The notes: generated by a model not told the origin, from the letters alone. Counted from the stretch's first letter, positions 1-11,367 are shown. The stretch is DNA of 64,000 bases from Typhlomys cinereus (GCA_023101885.1 JALPQD010000101.1:6170100-6234099), one strand, 5' to 3'. Numbers and translations: made by a program.

Positions 1-38
1 AGGTAGGCTTTGATCCAGTGGACCAGTTAGTTTTTCTG

Positions 39-389
39 TTGCTGTGAGAGAAGACCCACAGCAAGCAAGTTAAGGGAGAAAGGGAGCTTTTATTCAGCTT
101 ATGGTTCCGGAGGGGAGAAACAATCTTTCATGGCGGAAGCTGCATGGCTGGGGGAAGAACCTCTCTAGATCTCATTGGAACCTCCCAGTAGTGGGCCAGA
201 TAAAAGGAACCACAGAACAGAAGACTGGGAAGAAGAGACTCTCCAGGAATCCTCTAGCTATACGGATGGGAGTGACTTAGCCTGCCAGCTTCAGCCACCA
301 ACCATGTCTCCTCTGCCATGAAAGTCTGTATCTCCCCTCTGGAAATCTCCCTTTCTCCCTTAAGTTGTTTGAATGCTCTCTCACAGCAA
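39..389. mobile_element. MITE-like palindromic DNA element
   Basis: The outer 13 bases TTGCTGTGAGAGA (39-51) are exactly inverted at 377-389. An inner 20-base block (67-86) is inverted at 347-366 with one mismatch. Long terminal inverted repeats, about 350 bp of length and no coding capacity fit a non-autonomous DNA transposon, perhaps of the rodent hAT/Charlie type (family from memory, unchecked). A diverged relative lies near 58775-59115. Confidence 0.6.
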
Positions 390-394
390 TATTT

Positions 395-592
395 AAGAGT
401 AGCTGTTACAATCTTAGATTACTTCTACCTCCTTCTTGCTTAGCTCTGGGATTTCCCAGGCTTCACCCAGCAGGGCCAGAAGTGCAGGCCACCACCATTT
501 CTGCCTGGTGTTTTTATGTGGGACCTGGGATCCAAACTCAGGACCTTCTGCTTGGGAGGCAGAGTCTTAACTCCTGAGCCATCTCTCCAGCC
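395..592 (-). mobile_element. B2-superfamily SINE, 5' (head) part
   Basis: Read on the minus strand it begins GGGCTGGAGAGATGGCTCAG, a tRNA-derived A-box head, followed by a B-box-like GAGTTTGGATCCC and the body shared with the copies at 9974, 13673, 27306 and 38490. It abuts the palindromic element on its left and lacks the CA-rich tail. Confidence 0.75.
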
Positions 593-645
593 CTAAAAAC
601 ACTTTTAAAAAAAGGCTCTGAGCTTGAGGGGGTAAGGCAGAAAGG

Positions 646-647
<2 letters not shown>

Positions 648-690
<43 letters not shown>

Positions 691-692
691 AG
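648..692. repeat. (GA)n microsatellite
   Basis: An almost pure GA run of about 40 bases in unique flanks. Confidence 0.9.
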
Positions 693-999
693 CAAACCAA
701 AATAGCAACAAATTTAGAAAGGTTGTACATTGGAAAAATCAAAATAGAAAGTATCTTCAGGGCAAGTGATGTAGCTCAGGGAAGAGGACCTGTCCAGCGT
801 GCATTGGACCCTGGGGCCACTCAGCATCAAAACCAGACAGATGGCCGTTTGCATTACTGTCCAGTAACCACAAATTGAAAAGGCAGATTTTTAAAAGATG
901 CCATTTATAGTTTCAATAGAGGAATACAGTCAACCAAAAATTAATAAATGGAACACATACTATAAATAACAACAAGAGAAAGCGGTTCTATTATTTCCT

Positions 1000-2037
1000 T
1001 TTCCCTGACCATCAGTCAGGCCAGGCGCAGAATGATCTGGACCTAAACCTTTAGCTTCAAAGCTGAGGAGGAAAGGGAAGGAGCCCCCTGCAGGGCTTCC
1101 GGGGGCTTCTGCTGGAATCCTCCTTTTTGTTGGGAATGCTCCTGCTTTTCTTTTGGTCTCAGGCCCTGCCTGGGGATTCTTGGAGACTGACCTAGTTCAT
1201 TCACCTGATAAGCAAACAGGCCAAAGGATGTAAGGGGCAGCTCTGGCTGCTGGGGTTCTCTTTTGCTACAGCATCTCAGTGCTCCTCAGGGATTACCTCC
1301 CTCCTTCCTCCCCCCTCCTCTTCCCCCTTCCCCCTTGCCCCTCTCCCTCCTCCTTTCCTCCTCCTTTCTCCCCCTCGTCCCTCCCCCTCCCCTTCCCCTT
1401 CCCCCCCTAGTTTGAACAGGAGCCGTTTTCTGTGTTGATACTGCTGCTGCTATTCACAAGATGAACAGCAGATGGCAGCATTAGCCTTCCCAGCTGGTGA
1501 CTCTTCCCCACAGCCGCTTCAAAGGGGAAGTGGATTTTTCTTCTCTATTCTTCCAACTCTTGCTTCTCTGGGCAGCTCTTAGGTGTACCCCCCGGAAGGA
1601 CCTTGTGCTTCTCCTGCGGCTCAGCAGCAAGGAGGTATGAGAATCTGCACACAGAGCAAAGGGTAGATTTTCTGACTTCAGGCCAGTTGTCTTTCGGCTT
1701 CCCTGTGTGCAAGAGAAGAGAGCCAAGACTCAAGTTCTAGAACAGGACGTCGAAGGCTCAGCCTGGTCCGCCTCTTGCTACCTCTCCCTTCCTCTAATGA
1801 CAGACAGGATCAATCGGTTGCAGGACCCTTTGCCCTTGAGCAGAGATCTGCCAAGATCCTCCCAGTGCCACAGGCATGCCTTACCAAGCAACAGGGGACC
1901 CTCTGTGGGACCCCACTCGCTCTTCTCATTCTGCACAGTTACACCTCCCCCACCTTCCTCATAGCCCCAGCTGCACGCCCACTTGATGCCCTGAGTGTCT
2001 GCCGAGTGTACTTTATAAGTCATCAGACACCAAGTTC
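1000..2037. other. Unrecognised upstream sequence with pyrimidine tract
   Basis: No gene is supported. The only clear structure is a C/T-rich, almost purine-free tract at about 1283-1409. The overlapping open frames on both strands are short, unrelated to one another and match no protein I recognise. Confidence 0.5.
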
Positions 2038-2478
2038 TGTCACAGTTGACACAGGTGGTCAACTTGAAGGTTGAAGGCTCAAGCTCTGGGCACATTTGTA
2101 AAGCATTAGTGGTTGAGTTAAGACCCTGAACAATCCTTTAGGAGATTGTCTAGTTGATGAGGAAGGCCCAGCCCATGGTGTGGGGGACTAGTCTCTGAGC
2201 AGGTGAATAAGATGGAGGGAACTGGTTAGGGAAGTTGATATCCTTCTGCATATTTAGCTGAATATGCTGGTCTGGCAAGCAGGTATTATCCCTCTCTCAG
2301 CAGTGCTGTGGATATATGGCTGTGGTATGGCCAGTTCCCTCAGCCCCTGGTATTGGTGTGGACTCTCCTGCCAAGCTGGAATAGGAACCTCAACCTGACA
2401 CTTGTAAGAGAAAACAAACCCCTTGTTCCCTTAAGGAGTTTTTGCTGTGAGTTTATTGGCCACATCAGAATAACTTCA
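2038..2478 (+). mobile_element. LTR-like 430-bp repeat (old copy)
   Basis: It starts TGTCACAGTT and carries the family's internal blocks, including 'ggcacatttgt', 'gggaaggcccagcc' and 'tgctggtctggcaag'. Its flanks match at four of five bases (AGTTC/AATTC), so the target duplication is decayed. Other copies are at 5730, 36700, 41406, 52791 and 59945. Confidence 0.7.
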
Positions 2479-2483
2479 ATTCT

Positions 2484-2590
2484 CAGGAGTTAGGCATCAT
2501 TCCCGTTTTGCAAATAAAAGGCTGAGAGGTGTTAGACTCTTCACACTGGCAGAGCTGAGATCCCAAAGCTGAGGCTCCTGGCTGGGGTAC
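2484..2590 (+). mobile_element. MIR SINE fragment
   Basis: The segment resembles the central and 3' MIR core: a cattttac-like block, then 'ggctgagaggt', then 'cagagctgagatcc'. The match is from memory of the consensus. Confidence 0.6.
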
Positions 2591-2919
2591 GCCTGAAGGT
2601 CAGTCAGACGTAGTTAAGCTGAGCACAGGGCAGAGGACACGAAGATGCTTCTTTGCTCTTTGCACCCCTGCCCCAAGCCAGAGGCTCTGTTGATGCTGGA
2701 GTCCAGTGGTCGACAAGAGATAATTGCCCTTGCCTGGGAGGGACTAACAGGTAGGCGACTCTATTATATTTTGGCTGATGTTATGAGCTTTAAAGAAAGA
2801 CAGAAACTGGGAGAAGACTGGAGACACCCACACAGAGCTCCAAGGGACTTAAGCCTGGGACCTCAGGGACATCCTGGGACTCCGAGTTGCTTGGAGTGAT
2901 TGATTCATTTCTTTTTCTT

Positions 2920-3222
2920 TTCATGTATGTGTGTATAGGGTGCATGTATGTGTGTGTGTACATGTGTGTGCCAGCATGCACACAAGAAGGCACCTCAATG
3001 TGTGCCTGTGGAGGCCCAAGGGTGACATTGGGAATCATCCTAGATTGCTCTACCCCTTAATTGCTTTCCTCTGGGGTTTCCCAGGCTCTCCTTTCCAGGT
3101 CCAGAATTACAGGCCACTGCCATATCCGCTTGGCATTTTTACATAGGATCTGGGGATCTGAACTCAGGTCCTTTTGTTTGCAAGGCAAAGGCTTTAACCA
3201 TTGAGCCATCTCCTCAGTCCAC
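2920..3222 (-). mobile_element. B2-superfamily SINE with TG-rich tail
   Basis: The minus strand has the tRNA-like head (about 3160-3220, 'gatggctcaatggttaaag'), the shared body, and a degenerate CA/TG tail at 2925-2975. Confidence 0.7.
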
Positions 3223-4263
3223 AGAATGGACTATTCAAATACAGTAAAGGGTACTTTTGACCCATGACCATGAGTCATGAGGCTCTCAAAGCAGTGATGG
3301 TGAGATCTAAGTGGGGGTGGGGGTGTCAAAACACATGGAATTTCAGAGACTCCTTACCTCTGCCAAGGGCGACTTAGTCAGGGAAGCAGCAATCTTAGGT
3401 CCATACATCCACCTCCTGGGCCCCTGTCCTTCCCTGACAGATGTGGGCTGCAGGCAGAGTCCCGCTGTTTGCGCATCACGCATTTGGTGAGCACCTGATA
3501 GAGTCGCCTGTACTCTCTGGAGGTCAGCGACCCCGGCCACTTCATGCTCCACGCTTCCAGTCCTCTCTGGAGACTGGACTCCTTCCACACCCCCGTGCGC
3601 CAGGCCTCTGATTGTAGCTCACATGTGCCCCGGAGGTTTATTTCTGGCTTGTCCAGTGACCGTTTTCTAGCAGCCTGGTTCCCTGGCTTGTCCAGTGACC
3701 GCTTTCTAGCAGCATGGTCCCCTGCATGGTCCCCTTGCAAGGCTGTCCGTCTTGTTACTGTGCCTTTTCAGCCCTTGACAGGATTCTTATAGCATGCATT
3801 TATACTGTGTCGTCCCCATGTGGTTTCTGTGTCTCTGTTCGACCCACATTGATACACCGTACCGAGCCCCAGTCAAAGCATAGATAGGAAACCACTCAGC
3901 TCATTGGTTGATAGCGTCAGTAGCTGGGATCTTTCTGGAGCCTGCCCCACAGCCCCGAGGCGCCTGTCAGGCCCTAGGAGAGCTAGAACTTGAACCCAGG
4001 CATAGCTGGCTCCTAAGACCACACACTAGCAAGGTTCTTCTGTCTCTGAGTGACATCCCTCCCAGTCCTGTTCAAGGATGCTTAGCCACCATAATGCGAA
4101 GCGTTTCTTCACAGGGAACGCGCAGGCTACGGCAAGCTCAGAGTTCACGACTCATGGTGGTTATGAGAAGCGTTGGCAGAGCCGCTCTGCCTGATGAGTG
4201 ATGTTTCTGCTCCTGAAAGGCACTCAGCTGCTGGTAGAGGCAGGGTTTAAAATGTGATCCCCT
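3223..4263. other. Upstream sequence, nothing recognised
   Basis: Apart from a short direct duplication around 3637-3715 (the phrase 'ggcttgtccagtgaccg' occurs twice, about 45 bases apart), I see no gene, RNA or known repeat. Short open frames here are not supported as coding. Confidence 0.45.
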
Positions 4264-4466
4264 GAGGCAAGCGACGTGGCTGAGTAAAGTCACCTTAGGA
4301 AAGGGCAGAACCGGTGGCCTGGGTTCAATTCCCAGCTCTCACGTGGAAAAGAAGAGAACTGATTTCTGAAAGTTGTCTTCTGACCTGCACATGTGTTTGT
4401 GTCTCTCTTCCTTTTCTTTTTCTCTCTCTCCACTCTCAATTAAATAAGTAAAATATTTTTTAAAAA
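4264..4466 (+). mobile_element. B4-like tRNA-headed SINE
   Basis: A degenerate A box ('gtggctgagtaaag') is followed by a B-box-like 'gggttcaattccc', then the 'cacgtggaaaagaagagaactgattt' body typical of rodent B4/RSINE1, ending in an A/T-rich tail. Confidence 0.6.
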
Positions 4467-5039
4467 ATTGCCTCTCCTCTCTGACTCCAGAGCCCACTCT
4501 TTAAATTCTCCATAATCTCCACATAATCTGAACGAACTTTGGGGTGTAAATGTGCCTGGTTCTGGGAACCTTAGTGAGTGGAACAGGGAAAACACCCTAC
4601 AGCTCTGCAGTTCCCAGCGGTGCCAAGCATGGTGTGAATGAGACAGTAAATTGGTGAGGGGAAGGAGAAGGCCACGCCCTGGGTGAGATTCCTATTAGTC
4701 TGATTCCTGCTACAGTAACGAAGCCCTTGAGGCTTGTCGATGCAAAAGAAAAGAGGTCTGTTGACCTCGCAGCTTTGGAGGGGAAAGTCGAAATGGCGTG
4801 GCGTGTCTCTGGTAAGGGTCCCCTGGCTGCACTCATAGATGGTGGGTGGCATCCCAGGTAGTGAAGGGTGCAGGGTGTACATGAACGATCACACTGTGCA
4901 TAAGAAGTCAAAGAGCAGGGAGGGTCCCCTGTCTGGTCTTTTTGTTACTATTTTTGGAAATTTGGAATTTTTGGGGGGGGATTGACTGAAATCTTTGAAA
5001 TGCTATCAGTTCTTTCTGAGGATGGAGCCCCCAGCAACA

Positions 5040-5053
5040 CATTGTGTGTGTGT

Positions 5054-5124
<71 letters not shown>

Positions 5125-5526
5125 ATGTGTGTGTCTGTGAGAGGATATGTGTGTGTTTTTGCATGTGTGTGTGAGAGAGGGAAGATGCATGTGTATGGGT
5201 GTGTGAATGTGGCTGTGTGTATGCCACAGTGTGTGTGTAGGTGTGCGCGTGCACGTGAACGTGTGTGAATGTGGCTGTGCGTGTGCCATGGTGCACGTGT
5301 GCAGAGCACAACCTTGGGTGTCAGTTTGAGACAGTCTCTCCGGCTGCTGTGTGTGGCCGGGTCAGACGGCCAGAGACGGTCAGAGTTTGTCCTTCCCCAT
5401 CCCCGTCTCACCGCAAGAGCCTGCAGGTACTGATGCTCCTGCACTCAGCTTTGTGTGAGTGTGGGGATCCGAACTCAGATGCTCCCATAACGACAAGCGC
5501 CCTGCTTACTGAGCCACCTCCTGGGC
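5040..5526 (-). mobile_element. tRNA-headed SINE with long TG/GA tail
   Basis: On the minus strand a tRNA-like head lies at about 5480-5526 ('ggtggctcagtaagcag' and 'gagttcggatcccc'). Its 3' side runs into (TG)n then (GA)n at 5043-5121. The repetitive open frames across the tract are compositional artefacts. Confidence 0.6.
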
Positions 5527-5611
5527 CCTTGACTCCAGCTCCTAGAGGTTGCACTGCTTCTGACATCCAGTCCCAATGGGGAGGAATGCTCCCCGTTGCA
5601 CCAGGCCTCCA

Positions 5612-5729
5612 TGCTAGTTAGATGCAGGGGTCAGCGGGACGTTGCAGGCTGAGCTTTGGGCACATCTGTGAAGAATTGATAATTAAGGCGAGCCCTGAGC
5701 AGACTTGCAGGAGATTATTTAATTGATGG
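5612..5729 (+). mobile_element. LTR-like repeat, left part of a split copy
   Basis: The segment matches the 5' quarter of the 430-bp family and breaks at GATGG, where a complete copy is inserted. The remainder continues after 6155. Confidence 0.6.
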
Positions 5730-6155
5730 TGTCATAGTTAAGCACAGGAGTCAATTTGACTGTTGAGGGTTTGAGCTCTGGGCACATTTGTGGAGAATTA
5801 GTAGTTGAGTTAAGCCCAGAGCAAACCTGAAGGAGATTGTCTAGCTGATGGGGAAGGCCCAGCCTGTGGTGGGTGGGATTAGGCCCTGGAATAAATCACA
5901 GAGAGCTGGTTGAGAGAGTCGGCATCCTTCTGTTCACTTGGCCAGACATGCTGGTCTGGCAAGTAAGGATCGTCCATCTCTCAGCTGTTATGTGGTGATG
6001 GTGTGGCCAGCTCCCTCGGCCCTGGTGTTGGTGCATGCTCTCCCGTCAAGCTGGACTGAGAACTGTAACCAAGAATCATTAAGAGAGAATAAACCATTGT
6101 TCCCTTAAGCTGTTTGATGGTCATTTATCAGCAACTATGCAGGCGAACTGCAACA
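5730..6155 (+). mobile_element. LTR-like repeat, complete copy (TG...CA)
   Basis: The element is 426 bp, starting TGTCATAGTT and ending AACTGCAACA. It is flanked by the exact 5-bp direct repeat GATGG (5725-5729 and 6156-6160). A polyadenylation-type AATAAA lies about 65 bases before the 3' end. TG...CA ends, a 5-bp target duplication and an internal AATAAA are what a solitary LTR looks like. It carries no gene. Confidence 0.75.
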
Positions 6156-6510
6156 GATGGTAAAGACCCAGTCCGTCCATGGTGGGTGGGATTCCCTGGG
6201 CAGATGGATATGATGGGGGGGGGGTTAAGACTAGTGAATTCCATCAGCATAAACCCACTACTGTGCTTCTTTAGTTGTACCTCAGTAAGTTGGCATTTCT
6301 CAGCATATTTGCACGGATTACAGTCTGCCCGCCTCTCAGCAATGGATGTGCTGTGACTAGTCCTCTTATCTCCTGTATTGGTATGAACTCTCCTGCCAAG
6401 CTGGACTAAGAATGTAACCGGACAATTATAAGCCAGAATAAAACTCACTGTTCTTCCTTAAGCTATTTGGTGGCGAATGTATGAGCCACGTGCAGGCAAA
6501 CTGTGACAAC
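6156..6510 (+). mobile_element. LTR-like repeat, right part of a split copy
   Basis: It continues the host copy interrupted at 5729, with blocks 'cccagtccgtccatggtggg', the AATAAA region and a terminal 'ggcaaactgtgacaac'. Together with 5612-5729 it forms one older copy split by the younger one. Confidence 0.6.
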
Positions 6511-6974
6511 TGGTCGGGAGGGTCCTACGTACAGTTCTAACTCTCCTCTGGGGAAGAAATGTGTGCACTCAACATCTAGATCTGTCCGGGGCAGGCTGGG
6601 GCAGGCTGCACCCCAACTCTGCCAACCTGAGTGATCGGGTCCCATTGCACAGTTTTCTGGTTCTCACCAGATTCCCTCTGAGATCCCAGCAACCGATAGG
6701 GAGAAGAAATAGAACCCATTAAAGGTTTCGGAGTGTTTTCAGGTTGCTTAGAGTAAACAGAACTAAGCCACCTACTGCGACCAAAATGTATTATTCTTCT
6801 GGAGTTCTCCAGAGTGCCCAAGACGCGGTAGCGCCCCTCATCAGAGAGGGCTCAGCCCTCAAGGGAATCCTTACAGCAGAGAGGGACTCAGCTTACTAGT
6901 ACATTCTAGATCATGCCTCGCCATGTAGATCGAGGGCCACCAGACCAAGAACAAGGCATTCAAAATATTTCCTG

Positions 6975-7109
6975 ACCTGCTGGTGAGATAGCTCAGGGGG
7001 TAAGACATTTGTTTGTAAACCCGGAGACCTGAGTTCAATTCCTGAAAGCCCACATGGTAGAAGAAGAAAGTGAGATGCATGCATGTGGCATGCATGTGAG
7101 AGGTCTCTT

Positions 7110-7144
<35 letters not shown>

Positions 7145-7200
7145 TTCACAACACACTCCCTCTCTCTGTGTCTCATTCTTTTATGCATAAGTGAATAAAT
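6975..7200 (+). mobile_element. B4-like SINE with CT/CA tail
   Basis: The head reads 'gctggtgagatagctcagg', the B box 'gagttcaattcctg', then 'cccacatggtagaagaag', a CT then CA microsatellite and an 'aataaataaaa' end. Confidence 0.7.
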
Positions 7201-7216
7201 AAAATATAAAACACAA

Positions 7217-7286
7217 CTCCTGGGGTGGAGGATATAGCTCAGTCTCAGTGGTAGAGTGCTTGCATAGTGTGTCTATGTAGCACACC

Positions 7287-7333
<47 letters not shown>

Positions 7334-7345
7334 CTCTCTCTCAGG
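7217..7345 (+). mobile_element. ID-like SINE followed by (CA)n
   Basis: An ID-type head ('ggggtggaggatatagctcag' with a short internal duplication, then 'tggtagagtgcttgcat') leads into (CA)n at 7291-7330. Confidence 0.5.
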
Positions 7346-8036
7346 CATAAACATAAAGATACCGACACACAAATACATGTGTTATGCACAAACATAAACA
7401 CAGAGGCACAGACATATACATGCACAGGCACAAACAGAGACACACAAAGACACAGACACACACACATACCCTGAGACACATACACAGGATATAAAGTACG
7501 GCCAAAGTAACTTCTCAGGCAGCCCATGGGAAGCAGACAGCTCTGGCTAGCCTGGCAAAATCGATGCTATATTTACGAGCACATGTCTGAGGCTGCATAG
7601 AATGCACGCCGTGCAGGCATTTCTCCATAAATAGCATTTTTGTTTCTTAGGCGAGCTTTCAAAAGCTACAGCCTGGCCATGAGGTTGAGATTCTCCCAGA
7701 ACGCTGGAGATTCTTTCCAACTGCCAAGCAAGAGATGAGTCACACCCCTTAATAATCAACTGAACTTGGGCTTCAGTGAGATCTTCAAAACTCAAGTTTC
7801 TCCGCAAGAGGAACTCTGGGAAAATCAAGGCCCCACAGCATCACACGGCAACGTGCGCCGGCAAGCAGCATTATCTGCAAGTATCAGCAAAACGGCTCAG
7901 ACAGTCAAATGCTTTTATGTGTCCCGGGCTGGTCTCAAATAGCTGTGTGGCCAAGAGGCCCTTGAATTCATGATACCCCTGCCTCCACCTCCTGAGAGTT
8001 GAGTTCGAGATGTGTGTTACTTCATGTGGTGCTGGG
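7346..8036. other. Upstream sequence, nothing recognised
   Basis: No gene or known repeat recognised beyond degenerate CA-rich sequence at 7346-7480. A 93-codon minus-strand open frame (7547-7828) has no family features I can identify. Confidence 0.4.
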
Positions 8037-8225
8037 AATTGAACCCAGGGCCTCGTGTATACTAGGCAAGTGCTCTGCCAATTGAGCTACAGCCCTTGTC
8101 TCCACTTTTTACTTTCTATTATGAGAGTTTCACAAAGTTGTCCAAACTGGCCTTGCTTTCAGTCTGTAACCCAGACAGACCTGAACTTCAGGGCCTCCTG
8201 TCTCAGCATCCTGGGACTTTGATTT
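8037..8225 (-). mobile_element. ID and B1 SINE fragments
   Basis: 8037-8096 is an antisense ID element ('gggaattgaacccagggcctc' then 'attgagctacagccc'). About 8110-8225 resembles an antisense B1 ('gtaacccagacagacctgaac', 'cctcctgtctcagcatcctggga'). Confidence 0.6.
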
Positions 8226-9185
8226 AGGGAGCGCATCACCATGTTTAATGCTACTATTTCACCTCTAGCATCAGCAGCTCCCTTCTTTCAAGAGGTCACT
8301 GAATGGCACTATTATTTATCAGAATCACTCCCAGTCTGTGAAGTTAATTTGCATGCAAGGCACTGCTTGACCTCCTGTAGGGTGTAAGGTGTAATCCTGA
8401 CCTGCATGGAGCGGATACTGACCCCACCCTGGAGAGATGTTGGCGAGGGCTTAGACCCTGCGGTACCTCACTGTTCAGTGTGTCACAGTATTGAACACAT
8501 ACAAGAACAGATGTCGATGTTCTCTGGGCTGCAGTGTTCTGCCTTCTCTGCTTGCCGCCTCTTAGAAATGAGTATGTCGGAATCTTTGAACATTCCCTGT
8601 TATTTATGTGAAGACACTAATTTTTTTTTCCTTCCCAATCATTTCTGGAGGCTGGGGCTGGGGAAACAGATGGTCAACCACTTACTCAGATTGTTGCCAT
8701 GATAAGGAGAGTTCCTAGAAAAGATAAGAATTGGGCATACTCTTAGACCTTAGCAGCCGTTAGGGAGAAAAGAGATGAAAAGGTATCGCGTGGAAACCGA
8801 CCCGATGCGAGCAAGGGATGGAGACAGGACATGGCAGAAGCAGGAGGGGTGTGCTCTGTGCAGTTCTGGAGACAGCGGATGGCCACGTGGCCTCGGGGCG
8901 AGAGGCAGCCTTGGACCCTCATGAAGGATTAAACTCGAGGCTGGAGAGCCTGTGGTGGTTTTAAGAAAGTGACAAATTAAGAGTCATATCTTGTCCATCC
9001 TGGAGGCGAGATTTGAGGGAAGACTTGAGGGGAGTAGGACTTGGGGAGACCAGCATGAAAGCCCAGGTCCAAGTCAGCCTAGCATGGACCTACAGCCTGG
9101 GGCAGTGGTACTTACGGGATTGAGAACAGGGCTTAGATCCAACCAATTCTGTGCTCCGTAGTAACACACACGCAGGAGGCAAGGT
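8226..9185. other. Upstream sequence, nothing recognised
   Basis: Single-copy-looking DNA with no supported gene. The 98-codon frame at 8406-8702 matches nothing I know. Confidence 0.4.
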
Positions 9186-9189
9186 CTAC

Positions 9190-9388
9190 AGACCAGAAGG
9201 GTTATTTATGTATTCGAAAGAGAGAAGGGGCACTCATACATGCCATGGTGCACAGGTGGAGGTCAGAGGACAACTTTCAGAAGTCAGTTCTCTCTTTACC
9301 ATGTGGGCTTCCAAGATGAAACTCAGGTCATCCGGCTTGTAAGGAGATGCCCTAGCCACTGAGCTATGAACTATCTCGCTGGCTCCAG
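9190..9388 (-). mobile_element. B4-like SINE
   Basis: The segment 'gtgcacaggtggaggtcagagg ... accatgtgggcttcc ... gagctatgaactatctc' is the antisense of a rodent tRNA-headed SINE. The copies at 26580 and 40115 share it. Confidence 0.6.
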
Positions 9389-9586
9389 TTTTCTGTAATC
9401 TAATGGAAAGATGCTTAGACTTCTTCTAGTGTGGTCACATGTTTTTTTTTTTTCTCGTTACCCCCCTTCCCTCCTTTCCTTCCTTTCTCCCTTCCTTCCT
9501 TCTTGTATTAGAGATTGAACCAAAGCCTCATATAATCTAGGCGTTTATCACTGAGTTACTCACTCAGCTCCTTGTATTGCTCATCT

Positions 9587-9656
9587 ATCATGTATCTATG
9601 TATCTATGTATCTATGTATCTATGTACCTATCTAATCTATCTAATCTACCTATCTA

Positions 9657-9708
<52 letters not shown>

Positions 9709-9740
9709 GTTTGTCTGTCTGTCTGTCTGTCTCTGTCTGT
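9587..9740. repeat. (TATC)n/(TGTC)n tetranucleotide array
   Basis: About 150 bases of ATCT repeats with CTAATCTA variants, changing to TGTC and TCCA repeats at the right end. The mixed borders suggest replication slippage with accumulated point changes. Confidence 0.9.
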
Positions 9741-9769
9741 CCATCCGTCCATGGTTTCACCCATCTATT

Positions 9770-9900
9770 TTTTTGAGACAGGGTCTCATTATTTAGCATA
9801 GGCTATCCTTGAACTTGCTATGTAGCCCAGGCTGGCCTCAAATTCTCAATCCTCCTGACTCTTTCTCTAAAGTACTGCCTCACAGATGTATTACCATGTC
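9770..9900 (-). mobile_element. B1 SINE (antisense)
   Basis: The phrases 'ttgagacagggtctcatta' and 'tatgtagcccaggctggcctc' are the antisense of the 7SL-derived B1 right end and body. Confidence 0.8.
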
Positions 9901-9973
9901 CTGCTACAATAATGTTTTTGTAAAGTTTGCAAAGGCTAGTTATTTTGATTGCAAATATATCCATCTCCTTTTT

Positions 9974-9992
9974 AAAAAAAATTGTTTATTTA

Positions 9993-10040
<48 letters not shown>

Positions 10041-10285
10041 CTGTATTAGAGGGTACTGTGTGTCCGTCCCTGTGGAGGATCAACAGTGACTTCCAGAATC
10101 ACCCTGGATTGCTTCTACCTCCTCCTTGCTTCACTCTGGGATTTCCCAGGCTCTGCCCACCAAAGCCAGAAGTGCAGGCTGCAGTCGGTTCTACCTGGAG
10201 TTTTTTACATGGGACCTGGGATCCGAACTCAGGACCTTTTGCTTTTCAGGCACAGTCATGATCCCTGAGCCATCTCTCCAGCCCC
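9974..10285 (-). mobile_element. B2-superfamily SINE with (GT)n, flanked by target duplication
   Basis: The minus-strand element has the head near 10285, a body near 10100-10250 and a (GT)n tract at 9994-10037. Ten-base direct repeats TCTCCTTTTT flank it (9964-9973 and 10286-10295). Confidence 0.85.
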
Positions 10286-10423
10286 TCTCCTTTTTCTTTT
10301 GAAAAGTGTCTGGGTATGTAGCCCAGTCTGCCATCAAATTCCTCATCCTCCTGCTTTAGCCTCCTGCTCACTGGGATTCCAGGTATGGGGCTGGTCATGC
10401 TGGGCTTTAGTGTGAAAACTTTT

Positions 10424-10516
10424 TTTTTTTTTTTTTTTTTTCCGGTGCTGGGGACCGAACCCAGGGCCTCGTGCTTGCTAGGCACGTGCTCTACCACTGA
10501 GCTAAATCCCCAACCC
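10424..10516 (-). mobile_element. ID SINE with 16-bp target duplication
   Basis: On the minus strand it reads 'gggttggggatttagctcag ... tggtagagcacgtgcc ... gggttcggtccccagcac' and an A tail (poly-T on + at 10421-10440). TAGTGTGAAAACTTTT is repeated exactly at 10408-10423 and 10517-10532. This is a textbook L1-mobilised insertion and recent enough to be intact. Confidence 0.9.
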
Positions 10517-10652
10517 TAGTGTGAAAACTTTTATGACAGGTTAAAGTTGGAAATATTTCTGTCAAGTTTATTAAGCTCTAAGTTTACAGAAAATTTTAAG
10601 TTTTTGGACATTGTGCATCGTCTTAAATGGATATTAAGTATTGTCCTGTGTG

Positions 10653-11085
10653 ATAGTTAGATTCAGGAGTCATCTTGCCGGTTGCAGGCTGAGTTTGGGG
10701 CACAGCCGTGGAGAACTGATAGGACAAGCCCTTGAGCGGTGCTTTCCGGTGGTGGACTGGATAAAAGGAAGTGCAGGGGGAGCTTGCTGTTTCCTCGCTC
10801 TAGGTGGACTTGCTGTGTGAGTCCACCTCGGGTGTGTTGCTGTGTTCCCCGCTGTAGCTGTGGCTGTTTATCGCTGACGTTGGAACCCAGCCTTTTTGGT
10901 TGATACTTTCCTGGGATACTTTGGTCTTCTGAGACATTCAGCTCAAGAACTGAGCAGCTACAGGCAGCTACTGCTGGGCTACTCTGATTTTATTTTGTTA
11001 GTTAATCTAATAAATTCCTTTGTGTGTGTGTGTATGCGTGTGTACATGTGTGTGTGTTCTGTTCTAGATAACCCTGACTGATATA
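10653..11085 (+). mobile_element. LTR-like repeat, divergent subfamily
   Basis: It starts TGTGATAGTTAGATTCAGGA and shares the 'gttgcaggctgag' block with the old split copy at 5612. Its middle and 3' end differ from the main family, and a short TG microsatellite lies at 11021-11060. The phrase CCTGTGT occurs at both borders. Confidence 0.5.
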
Positions 11086-11367
11086 CCTGTGTATCATAGA
11101 TATTATCATTGTAGAGGTGTGCTGAGTTCTGTGTTAGCTTCGTTAATGGGTTTTTATATCAGTCATCACAAGATTCAAGCTATTTCTAGCTTATGCACCT
11201 AGAACATTGGGACAAAGTATGCCAGCCAAGAGATTTGGTGCCACCAGCATAAGAGAGTTCATTGTGCATGCATGCATTCTCTACTCGAAGTACTTCACAG
11301 TTCGTGGCTTGCTAATGTAGAGGTTCTGATAAAATATACTCCCTTTTTGTTCCAAAAAATAGATCTA

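Noticed and set aside
7547..7828. 93-codon minus-strand frame upstream of Anxa11
   Set aside because: No recognisable motif, signal peptide or gene neighbour; treated as chance.
10424..10516. tRNA-like A and B boxes (also in every ID and B2-type copy)
   Set aside because: These are SINE heads with A tails and target duplications, not tRNA genes; the cloverleaf is not preserved.
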